This document shows positions 45,241 through 55,580 of a stretch of DNA of 64,000 nucleotides, one piece after another (position 1 is the stretch's first letter; every line of letters begins with the position of its first letter). The position numbers were made by a program, and so were the translations under genes. The stretch spans positions 16,203,001 through 16,267,000 of the forward strand of contig NC_083387.1 of NCBI RefSeq assembly GCF_031755915.1. The letters run 5' to 3'. The stretch comes from Ziziphus jujuba. Its lineage: Eukaryota; Streptophyta; Magnoliopsida; Rosales; Rhamnaceae. The notes below the pieces were generated by a model, which made no database searches, had not been told where the DNA came from, and saw nothing but the letters and a program-made list of their open reading frames with translations.

Positions 45241-46083
45241 ATTCGCAATTCTGGAGCTTGTGAATTTGCGATGGAATGGGTTCTTTGCGGCCATCATCGA
45301 AACTGATATTTAATGTACTTTTAGTTTTGTACATGAAAGTGACTGCCATGTGTGTTTCCGACTTGAATAGGTTTCTTTGTGGCTTAGCTTTTCGTAGGAC
45401 CATCTTCTTAATAACTTGATAAGAAAAATGAGCGAAAAGAGAATGGAGGGTGAAAATTAATATTAGAGGGTCCGATAAACATATATGTTCTTTTGTTTAA
45501 AATTAAATCGAAAATGATTTTGCTTCATATATATCCCTTCTTCTCCATTTTATTCCTCCCTGCCTCCTTATCGTGCCAGTTTCATTTTAAAGAGAAAATA
45601 TTAATTAAACTCATAATCATTAATATCTAGGAAAAGAAATGCTAAACTATTTAGATCCATCAAATGCTAAAATTTACTTCATTGGATTTTAGCATCTACC
45701 TTTATTCCCTTTCATATAAAACCCATCCATCGTATTGCATATGCCTTTGTTTTTTTCTCTTTTGGCATATCTTATTTAAAAAAAGTAGAACATATTGTAC
45801 ACTCTAATTTGTTTAACTTGGAAATTTGAGATGCAAAGGAAAAAATATTTATCAAAACAAATATGCCACAATATATATATATATATATTAGAGAAACGAA
45901 ACTTATCAAATTTGTTCATGGTCTCTAGTTTTAAGAGTAATTATTCATATATATATATATATATTTTTTTTTTCCTTATGATTTTGCATAACATGATTTT
46001 AAATACATATATATATATATATATAAAATACATTCGGTTTTCACCAGCACATAGTAGTATAAAAAGTAAAAACCATTCAACAT
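45241..46083. repeat. PR-1 block B, downstream flank
   Basis: Paralogous to 16990-18140 minus the SINE. GTACATGAAAGTGACTGCCA at about 45329-45348 is the empty SINE site. Further matches are listed under block A. It contains (TA)n tracts (45872-45889, 45947-45963, 46006-46024) in place of block A's (TTA)n. Confidence 0.7.
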
Positions 46084-46578
46084 TCAATATGGACGTTCCC
46101 CCTCATAGTTACCAGGGGGATCATAATTACAGATCACAAACATCCAACCGTTACGACACTTGACCCGGGCACACCCTAGGTGTACGGACTTTCTCCAAAC
46201 CACCTGAGTATAATGCAAGCACTCGTCGCCAACACATGAATTAGTGCGGTAGTCGTAGTTGGGTTTCTCCGTCACCCAAAACTTCACCGCCTCTTCTCCT
46301 GTCATCGAACCATAACCTTCCGCCAAGTTCTCTCCGTAAGGTCCACCTGAGTGCTCCATCTCGCAGTTCTCCATCTTCTGGTTCGCGTAGTTTTGGGCAT
46401 AGGCTGCCACCGTCCAGTTCCAAGTGATCGGACCGACACCGACCTCGGCTCGAGCGGCATTGTGAGCGTCCACGAAATCCTGGTTCGGGTTGCTTCTTGG
46501 ATAGGAATGGACTTTGGTTAATGATTGTCCCATAAAGCAGCATACCGCTAGGACCAAGTAGAACTTATTGAATCCCAT
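46084..46578 (-). CDS. PR1: Pathogenesis-related protein 1 (PR-1 B), secreted CAP-domain protein
   Basis: An intact, intronless 164-residue PR-1. The signal peptide is residues 1-25 (core [14 protein letters not shown], cut after KVHS); the mature part is 139 residues. It has the same CAP landmarks as the paralogue ([51 protein letters not shown]) and all six cysteines. The end is CNYD then [11 protein letters not shown], the canonical CAPE processing context. By eye 10 of 139 mature residues differ from PR-1 A. Counting Lys/Arg against Asp/Glu, this copy is about -5 and PR-1 A about 0, so B is the acidic isoform. The start at 46578 is chosen because the signal peptide begins there. An in-frame ATG at 46596 would sit at the expected transcription start, about 30 bp below the TATA box. 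Confidence 0.96.
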   Translation of the reverse strand: MGFNKFYLVLAVCCFMGQSLTKVHSYPRSNPNQDFVDAHNAARAEVGVGPITWNWTVAAYAQNYANQKMENCEMEHSGGPYGENLAEGYGSMTGEEAVKFWVTEKPNYDYRTNSCVGDECLHYTQVVWRKSVHLGCARVKCRNGWMFVICNYDPPGNYEGERPY

Positions 46579-46623
46579 TTTTGTAGTGTAGTGCAATGAA
46601 GATGGGACATGGTGTGTGGTGAG

Positions 46624-46632
46624 TATTTATAG
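46624..46632 (-). promoter_or_regulatory. TATA box of PR-1 B
   Basis: CTATAAATA on the minus strand, 46 bp above the ATG. The sequence around it (TTCTCTATAAATACTCACC) is conserved with PR-1 A. Confidence 0.85.
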
Positions 46633-46639
46633 AGAATTG

Positions 46640-47726
46640 AGAGGTGTAAATAGCTATCTATTGATGGTTTGTTAGATGGACGTTTGTATTATTATTATTA
46701 TTATTATTTTTAAGTTAAAACCATCTCTAATGGAAAATATGGATTGTAAAAAATAATATTGTATAGAAGTAATATAAATATTTTTTAAAAAAATTGATAC
46801 AAAAATTGACAATGTCTATTGTAAATGTCAAATTAATATGACTTAAATATTGTCAAGTTAATTAAATTTTTACTTCTAAAGGCTCTATTAACATTATCAT
46901 TTTTCTTTAAAAATAATTTTTTCTTAAAAAATGATTGTGTTCTAAAATATACAAAAATATTAAAATATATAATTAAGTAATGGTCATTAATAACCATTTG
47001 TATAATATTTTTAAATTGATTACACATTTCTATCATCTAATTTTGAAGCTACATTCTAACATTAGTGATGCTGAAAGCATATTTAAATATTAAATAAAGA
47101 AATTAACAACGTCTAAAACACATTTTATTTATTAGATTTAGTGTCTAGGAAACCAAACATATGTATAAAACTTCTCTCCTGTGAATGCCTTAAACCATTG
47201 GCTAGCTACAGTAAAAATTACTTACCAGAACAAACAAACAAACAAAAAATAAAAATAAAAAATAAAAAATAAAACAGAAACAAAAACAAACACGAAAATA
47301 TCATAATGAACAAAAATGCGACCCTTTATCCAATATTTTGTTACAGGACACAAGCTATGTACGAATCGGTATTTACCAACCCAAAAAAAAAAAAAAAAAA
47401 AAAAAGTGCCATGATTATGTACCTTCACTGGATGATTTTTAACGGAGAAAACTGAATATTATAAATCATTTTTTATCTTGAAAATTATTACAACGAATTG
47501 ATCACTAGAAAATTTGATAAACATTTATAATTAAATAACTTTGATGAAGATGAAATTAGCCTCAAATAAAAAGGATCTTATTAAGAATTATATATACTTA
47601 GTTTGAAATGGTCGTGCTTTCAAATTAAGTAATTCGGTGGCCGCCGTTTCAAACTTTTACTGATGTAATGTTATAATTAAAAAACTCAATCAGAGCCAAA
47701 AAGAAAGGTCGGAGAATGTGTGTGTG

Positions 47727-47757
<31 letters not shown>

Positions 47758-48402
47758 GGGTCACGCATAATATTCATAAAAAAAAAACCAAAAAAAAAAG
47801 AGGTCACGCTTGTAACAGTAGGTCATGTGAATGTATGATATCACCATCCTTCTCCAGTCTCCATAAAAGCCGAAATGCTACAAGTCAAAATTTATAATAA
47901 TAATAATAATAATTTATTTACCCAGCATAATAATCGCCTACATAACCGTTTGTGTCCATATAAAAAAAAAATAAAAAAATAAAAAAAGAGTAAATAAAAA
48001 ACCATTTGTGTCCAAAAGGATAGTAAATATTGATGTTGCTTGTCTGTCATTTATATATTTCTCGAGTCCCATTTTTTGGCACCGAATTTCTCATCAATAC
48101 AACTTTCTTCCTAAAACAATGGCAAATTATTATTTAAAAAAATCAAAATGATGACTTTGAATTTCCGCAAAAATAGCGTTTCTAAAATTAAATAACGAAA
48201 TGCCAAGCAAAATAAAAATAGAAAAAAAAAAAGTGAGAAAAAAAGGGAAAGGCATGCATGCATTGAATGTAGACAAAGTGCTCAGGTTGTGCAACTAAAA
48301 TAACTTCCAAAATGTGGAAGTTTCAGCGTTTTGTGCAGACCAATAACTTAAGGAGAAAGCGATGTTTGGGAAACGGCATCAGCGGCGATTTCTCGTCAGA
48401 GA
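46640..48402. repeat. PR-1 block B, upstream flank
   Basis: AT-rich promoter-side DNA paralogous to parts of 18720-19330 and 23380-24700. It holds the single copy of the segment duplicated in block A (47120-47225), a (TTA)n tract at 46687-46711, and a (GA)n tract at about 47725-47760. It has no family 2 LTR, W-box cluster or second promoter unit. No other gene is seen. Confidence 0.7.
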
Positions 48403-49110
48403 AGTTCTAGTCATATTGCAAAATAATTTTTATACAATCTTAACTTTTTTAATTTCCTAAACTATCCCTTTCTTTTTTATTAAATTCTCTTCCTACCCTA
48501 TTCACTATTGACAACCATTGCCGCAGTCTCGATGTGCTTGATCGGGTACGTGACCATTAAAAATTTTCCATTCCACTCCACTTATTTCTAGGCCAGATAC
48601 CCTTTTGAGTTGCTGTATTTTGTAGTTGCTGTACTTTATAGTTGTAAAACCAAAAAGTTTGAGTTTAGACCCAAAAAAAAATAAAAATCAATTTTTTTCT
48701 TTTATTTTGAAATAATTTCTGAAAATCCATTTCGAACAAAAAAGTATGAATTTTTGATTATGTACATATAAATTTAAGATTTTTTTAGGAATTTTTGATT
48801 ATGTACATATAAATTTAAGATTTTTTTAGTAACGTTTTATATTTCTATGAGATGAATTTTATAATTAAAATAATAAATCAAAGAGAAATTTACCTCTTTG
48901 AATCTTGAAACGATGGACTGGAATTGCTTAGAAAGAGCAGAGCATGAGAAAGAACTTGATATATTTTGATATCTATGGAAGGAGAAGATAAAGAGAAAAA
49001 TAATTTTTCAAAATGTATAAATGGAGAAAACCAAAAAGACAAAGGACTTTTAGTCATTTCACATAAAAATGCAGTGTAAAAATCAATTTTGATAATGTGA
49101 AAAGAAGCAC
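48403..49110. mobile_element. Possible non-autonomous DNA transposon in block B
   Basis: Blocks A and B are colinear on both sides (GGCATCAGCGG... and AAGCAAATTGAGCG...), but B has about 700 extra bases. The left part (CATATTGCAAAATAATTTTTATAC at about 48411) roughly mirrors the reverse complement of the right part (near 49070-49105: CACATTATCAAAATTGATTTTTACAC), like imperfect terminal inverted repeats of about 27 bp. There is no transposase. A 41-bp tandem duplication lies inside (48748 and 48789). The exact ends are uncertain. Confidence 0.4.
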
Positions 49111-49199
49111 TCTTTTCGTAAAGCAAATTGAGCGAAAAACCAGGGATTGATCATTGAGATGTGTTACAAAATGTGGATTTTGTGGACCTATATATGACT

Positions 49200-50280
49200 C
49201 TCTACTTTTTTTTTTTCTTTTTTTTTATTAATTTTGAACTTAGAATATTTTCAGTGAAAGTATGCAATGTAAAAATAGATATACCACATGAGTAATGGTT
49301 TTATAATAGTATAATGTATAAAATAAATTGAATATCTATTTCTAGAGACTTTATTACAAATTATAAGGCTTTTTAAGACTTTATTTGAGAAATATCAGTT
49401 TTTATGAAAATTTGAAATTGTTTAGAAAAGTTAGGGCCTATTCTACATTGTCTTACGAAATAGGTTTTCATTTTATAAATTGAAAAATGATCCAAAATAT
49501 ATTTGGTAACATTACTTGAAATTCAAATTTTGGAAACCAAAAAAAGGTTGAAAACATTCAACAAACTACGGATAAATTTAGAAAATGTCCAAAACACATC
49601 CTACAGTAATGTTAAAAATTTTCCAGACAAATATATAAAAGAATATAGATTTATTGATTATTTTAAATAAAAAATATTTATTTTATATAGTTATATATCA
49701 TATTTCATACATATCATATCAAAATTATAATTACCATTTCTACAAACAAAAATTTTATTTATCATATATATATATATATATATATATCATATTCAGAACA
49801 TTTCTAATAATAAATGTGGATTGCTGCTTATATGATGTATAATTGACATTGTATACATCTATGTTGTATAAATGCACATTTAATTTAAAAATTGTTATCT
49901 AATAATAGTGTACATAAAAACTATTTATGTTTATTAGTTAATTAAATATTTTACTTGTTTATTTTTATTTTTATTTTTTTGAAAAAAATGGTCTTTTGAA
50001 GAAAATATTTCTTTTAAGAAAATTTGAGAATGTCTAATAGACTTTCGAGAAGTAGAAGGTTATGTTACTAGTTTTTTTTTTTTTTTTTCTTATCACATCA
50101 ACTTGGTTGGGTGTTTAGACAAACTTATTAAATAGCTTTTTTAATGCTGCCTATTTTTTTAATGTGGAAAAAAAATCTAACAATAGATATAATCATTGAA
50201 GATGCTTTTAGTTGTAATGATTTGTCTCGATAAAATATCCAAAATTTGAAATTTTCAAGTGATTTAACTAAATTTGACTT
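49200..50280. repeat. AT-rich dispersed repeat, copy 2 of 3
   Basis: Its second half (49820-50220) resembles 22480-23290 and 55140-55460. The order is AACTATTTATG..TATTAGTTAATTA, a GAAAAAAAT..TCTTTTGAAG block, TCTAATAGACTTTCGAGAAGTAGAAGG, poly-T, and a final AATGTGGAAAAAAAATC. (TA)n at 49765-49787. No gene. Confidence 0.4.
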
Positions 50281-52200
50281 TTTAAGTGGGACCAAGTTTG
50301 ACTTCTCCTTGGAGATGGATTTTGGTTTTGCTCTTTTGTATTTGCATAGAGTTTGATGATATGAGTTTGCAAACTGGTAGGATGCCTTATTATGAGTTAC
50401 GGATCAAAAGTTATGATTTCGTAAAGTTTCTTAAGCAGTATAATTTTTACAATGCCCAAATCAGTGATGAAAATATCGGTATCGATAGAAATCTCGAGAA
50501 TAAGATTTTATAGAAATATCGATGAAAATTATGGAAACTATAAATATTTAATTTAGAATACAAATGTTTGATAATTAATATAGTAAAATAATGTAAACAA
50601 AATACAATAATTAGAATATAAGGATAATAACATAATTCATAAATATTAAAAATTATTGTCAGTAAAGACAATACAATATTTATTATCACCAAAATATAGA
50701 AAATTTAACAAATAATATTAAAATACATAAAATTATCAAACATAATTCATAATACATCATCAATATAAAAAAGAACTCCTCAATACTTCAAATTGATTTG
50801 TTAATATCATATCACAAATCTACAATTTCATGTTATAGTAGCAAAAAACCACTTATTAATATCTTTAGCACAGTTAACTGATTTTAAACTATTTTGAAAA
50901 ACTAAATTTAAAAGATATAAAAAAAAAATCCAATATTTTTTTTAAAGCCAGTTTATTTTTGACAAGAAATGGAATATAATATTATGATGGTTAACAAATG
51001 GTCAAATAGTATGAATGTGTAAGCAAAATAAAGCACTCTGGTAGGGACAAATACGAAAAAAAAAAAAAAAAAAAACAACACAACCAAAGAGGAAATTTTT
51101 TTTTAAAAAGAAATGGTAAATGAAATGGCCACAGAGAATCTAGAAACATGGAAAAATAATAATAAAAATAAAGAAAATAAAAGAAAATAAAAGAAAGATG
51201 TGGTTATACCAAAAACCACACCTTGTTTTTTTGTCTCTACACTGCTCTTGGTTTCTCTATCTACACTGCTCTTGAGTAGAGCCCGTAACCCCTTGAAGAG
51301 GGTTTTCATCAAATCTATCCATCTTTAGATTCAAAGGTTCTTTCTTTATAGTTTCCCTCTCTTGGGTTTTGTTTTCTATTTTTTTTTATCTCATATTTTC
51401 TGTTTTTTGGTCATATTTCTAGAAAAGTTTTCATCTTTTTTTCAACTGAATAGGTGAGATTTTGGCTGAGATTGGTTTTTGGGCTTTTTTGGTTTGGGAA
51501 AGATTGAAGGAGATGAGAAAGAGAGGTAGCCTAGATTTCATCGGATTTCCATTAGTTTTCCATCGATACACATCGAATTTCCACAAATTTTCTGAAATTT
51601 TAATCAATTTTTTCCGACAACGCCAATATTACACTGCACCAGCGATGTTTCCACGTCACCACTGACACAAATTTTTTACCCCCTCTATCGGTGTCAATGG
51701 TTGGCAATAGCTGATGCTTTCGATGCTTTCGGCGATATTTTCTTCCTTGGCCCAAACATATGTGTTTTGTCCTGTAGTGGACCCAAGGTACATATAAAGC
51801 CTAAAAATTAGTGCCTTTCATGTTTGGAAACTATTCCAAAAGATCAAAATCACCAAAATACCCGAAAGAAACCCTAAAACCCATGTAAAAACCCTAGATT
51901 GCCAAAAACCACCTTGGACCATCACCCATAACAGCTTCACACAAATTGATCGATCTTGCCCCACCATTATTCTACACTCGCCACCTAGTCAAAAAGCCCA
52001 CAAGATTTTCGGCCACCTTCCAAAGAGCCAAGTATGGCTTCACATAAATTGACCCATCTGAATTAACGTTAGATGAACTGGAAATGGGGACTTTCTTTTA
52101 GGTGGTGGTTGTTTTGCCTCTCCTCAAGAACTAGCCATTTTCTAACCGTTTTATGCCACATGCACAACTCAGAAGGATTGGCCACCTCAAGATCATGCAT
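50281..52200. other. Intergenic DNA with diverged family 2 LTR scraps
   Basis: 50340-50430 (ATATGAGTTTGCAAACTGG, GAGTTACGGATCAAAAGTTATG) resembles the family 2 LTR text CGAGTTCGTAAACTAGTAG..GAGTTACGGTTTTAAAGTTATGG. Repeated ATATCGATGAAA / TCGGCGATATTTT motifs lie at 50465-50535 and 51570-51745 and could mark the ends of an old transposon. A 67-codon frame at 51462-51665 has no recognisable domain. No gene is supported. Confidence 0.4.
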
Positions 52201-52689
52201 GATCCCTTACTAGAATCCTAGATAAGCCCTGATCCCACGGGAATCCCTACCGGACCACATTACAGAAAATCCTATAACATCTCCCCTAAAGGTTGAGTAT
52301 GCCCTAAAAATTTCCTGCACAGAAAACACACTTCTATATCATACTACCTTATTCCTCCCACATTAATACATGATTTTCCACAAAAGACAGCACTTAAATA
52401 ACAAAATAAAACAATATATACTATAAATAATTGAATAAACAAATAATACCTTTAAATATTCATATCCACCCACACCACCCATTTAGTACAGTAGTACATT
52501 TCTATATCGCTTTACAAACATATCAATGGATAAATATAGATAAAAGGGTCATAAAACAACAATAATAATAGTAATACAACTTGCCCGAGGGCTACCACAG
52601 TTTCCTAAAGGTTACTACATTTGCCCAAAGCCATCAAACTTGTCCGAAGGCTGTAATACTTTCCTAAAAGCTGTGATACTTATCCGATG

Positions 52690-53110
52690 GCTACCGTATA
52701 ATAATAATAATAGTAATAATACATGATAATAACAATAAAAATAATCATAATAAATAATAATAATAAACACAATAATAATTTGCAATAATGATAATAATAA
52801 TAATAAGAATAATGACAAATAATAATGATGATAATAATAATAATAATAATAATAATATTAATTACAATAATAATAATCACAATAATTAATAATAACTACT
52901 ACAATAATAATTAAACAACAATATCAATGATAAATAATAATAATAATAAAAATAGTAACAACAACAACAACAACAACAATAATAATAATAAAATAGTAAT
53001 ACTAATTAAAAATAATAATAGTAAGTCATTAACAACAAATAATAATAATTCTATAACAATAGTAATTTTAATAATAATAATAACAAATAAGGATAGTAAT
53101 GGAAAATCAT
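52690..53110. repeat. Long imperfect (AAT)n/(AAC)n tract
   Basis: About 420 bp made almost wholly of AAT and AAC triplets with a few interruptions. It opens low-complexity Asn or Ile/Tyr frames that are not genes. The sister LTR has a much shorter tract at about 34780-35050. Confidence 0.95.
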
Positions 53111-53589
53111 AATAATGAATAGATAAGATAAAATAAAATGAAGTAAAATAAAATTTTAAAATTTATAAATATATTATGAAATATGTACACTCGTAGCAGA
53201 CGTATGTACGATACCATATAACATGCTAATACGCATCCTTTGATATCAACCATCACAAGTACACCTAATAAGATTTGGGTGATTGCCTATAGTGGCCATC
53301 CGATCCCCTGGACTCGTAGGCAACAGAGTTACGAGGCTAAATTATTCATGTGCCAAATCAAATCGTTGCCTCTATATGGTTTGGTACATACAAACATAAC
53401 ATAATATATATATATATATACATATGTATAAAAAAAATACTTAATACACCATACAATATAGTAGTGCTACGGGATAGTACCTGACATCCTGAGCACTACT
53501 TAATGAGGAGGTTAAAGAAAGAAACTTGCAGTCAATCACATTGGCATCTCGCAGGGCCAATGGCTAATAACTTGCCACGGATAAAACAA

Positions 53590-54080
53590 TCATCCTTCGA
53601 TCGAGAGGAGGGTGGCTGACGCTCTTTAAACAAATGTACTTGCCAATCCTCAGGGTTATAGCTCTCTCATAATGGCTATACATATATGCAAGGTAACCTA
53701 TAATGATGCTATCCTATAGCTAAAGGGGTGGATGGCTAATGCTCGCTATGTAAGTATACTTGCCTACCCTCTCTCACCCTAGTTTGCAAAGGACGATCAT
53801 GTATATAACTTGCGCACTGATCCATAACATAATAAACAATTATCATGTGGCCAAGGAGGGTGGTGGCTGATGCTCACTGTGCAAATATACTTGTCAACCC
53901 TCAGGTCCATGGCTCTTACAGGATAGTCATAATATAATAAACAACCATCTTGCTACCAAGGAAGGGGGTGACCGATGCTCTCTGTGCAAATATATTTGCC
54001 AACCCTCAGGTCTATAGCTCCCACAGAATAGCCATAATATAATAAATAATCATCCATAGGATAGCCATATATATTTGCAC
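53590..54080. repeat. LTR-internal tandem repeats, about four units
   Basis: Two clear adjacent units of 105 bp start CCAAGGA(G/A)GG at 53851 and 53956 (GATGCTC..TGTGCAAATATA..TTG.CAACCCTCAGGTC.ATGGCTC). Two more diverged units lie at about 53596-53720 and 53725-53840. Compare the two units at 35520-35790. Confidence 0.75.
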
Positions 54081-54199
54081 ACTAATTAAAAATAAAGTAC
54101 AAAACACCAATACTGTATGGTGTATTTTAAACTTAAAAAATTTACAATATTATAAATATCAACATTTGATAAAATATAATCGAGTTTGTACACTTTTAC

Positions 54200-54990
54200 T
54201 AAGTCCATAAAATTGTATATTTTCTCTTAAACAACCATTGCCTACTTGATCACGTGATTCTTGACCTTAGATGGGAGATCTCGGTTTATATTGCCTTTGG
54301 GATATTGAGGGTTGCGTTAACAGTTTTTCTCTCCCTCAGTAGTCAACAACAAACTGGGATTGTAGTGTGTGGATATGACACGCAGAATTATTGTTTTTAC
54401 ACAGCAGTTATAATATATGGTTATTTATATTTTTAATTATCGATGGTTATAGTTTATAACTCGTAAGAATATTATTTTATTATAGGTTAAAAGATATTCG
54501 CTTGTCTTAATTTCCTTATACTATGATTTATGAAATTGTTATGTTGGAAATAACTAAGGATTTTATGAAAACTGTTTGTCAAAACAAGGGAACTTTCAAA
54601 CATTAAAAGTGAGCCTTAAGGGAAATGATTTTTAGCAATAATATTTATTTTCATAATACCATACTTGTTTATGCACTAAGCTTGCCTCATAATATTGTAT
54701 TTTTAAATTGTTTCCCTATCCTCAATTGACAGGTTTCGTACATCACATTCAGACATCTTAATTATCCTTATGTTATTCTTTGGATGTATTGTCCTTTTCC
54801 TTGACTTTAATTATAGTAAATATTCTGCTTTTACAGATTCTAATGTATACATTATATTGGACATTTTTTATATTTTTCTTTTATTCATTTGTACTTCTTA
54901 GATTGCTTTAATTGATTAACCTAATGTGTATGACTTTTATATTATCTTTTATTGATGATTTTGTAAAACATTTATTAAAAATGTTTACGA
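54200..54990 (+). mobile_element. Strongly diverged family 2 LTR fragment
   Basis: Ordered weak matches to the 3' half of the LTR at 55581-58469: TTTTATGAAAACTGTTTGTCAAAACAAGGGAACTTTC (54560) against TTTTGTGAAAATGTTTTAAAAAGGGGAACTTTTC. AAGGGAAATGATTTTTAGC..AATAATAT follows, then TATACATTATATTGGACA against TATACTGTATGGGACA. No ends are visible. Confidence 0.4.
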
Positions 54991-55139
54991 TATCTTATCT
55001 GTACAATTGGGTTATATCCAATTTATGTGGAGATCTCATTGAAATTTTGGTACCAGTTCAGTGGAACCACTTCAGGTGTCCATGAAGTATCGAGAAGTAA
55101 TCCTAACATAATGTGACATAGGCATTGACATTGTTTAAA

Positions 55140-55460
55140 TCTTTGTGATATAATGTTCAGTCCATTTTAAAATTATTCTCAATGATAATATGCAAATAAC
55201 TATTTATAGCTATTAGTTAATTACATATATTTTATTAATCTTTTTGAAAAAAATTACCTTTTAAGGGAAATCTGGCTTCTAAGAAAATTTCACAATATCT
55301 TATGGAGGCTTTAGAAGTAAAGGGTCACATAGACAATGGCATTTATTTTTCATGCCACATTAGCTTAACAAAATGTTCAAATAGACTTATTAGAGAAGTA
55401 TTTTTTTTTTTTAAGTGGCTATCTATTTTTACGGTATCAAAAAGAAATTCAGCAATAGGT
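55140..55460. repeat. AT-rich dispersed repeat, copy 3 of 3
   Basis: Matches copy 2 in order: AACTATTTATAGCTATTAGTTAATTACAT, CTTTTTGAAAAAAATTACCTTTTAAGGGAAATCT, CTTATGGAGGCTTTAGAAGTAAAGGGTCACAT, poly-T, AAGTGGCTATCTATTTTTACGG. Function unknown. Confidence 0.4.
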
Positions 55461-55580
55461 TGGAACTCAACAATGGGGGGAAGTAGATAGCGGGTTAACC
55501 CAACCATTTGTTGGTCTACCCAAGTTTTTGGGGTTTTGGGAATATTTTGCATATTTTTTGAATGGTTTGATGATTAACAC

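Larger units (their letters stand above)
52202..54130 (-). mobile_element. Family 2 LTR remnant, inverted and truncated
   Basis: It is colinear with 34440-35800 of the inverted solo LTR: CCTAGATAAGCCCTGATCCCA, the ATTTCCTGCACAGAAAACACACTT block, a TTGCCC(A/G)AAG-type repeat, and ATCACAAGTACACC..GTGATTGCCTATAGTGG. Both LTR ends are missing. It contains the (AAT)n expansion and about four tandem units (53590-54080). Confidence 0.75.

Noticed and set aside
51462..51665. 67-codon plus frame MAEIGFWAFLVWERLKEM...
   Set aside because: No domain, signal or homologue recognised. It is surrounded by repeat-like sequence, and chance opening is likely.
52615..53112. Asn-rich or Ile/Tyr-rich open frames
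   Set aside because: They are produced by the (AAT)n tract.
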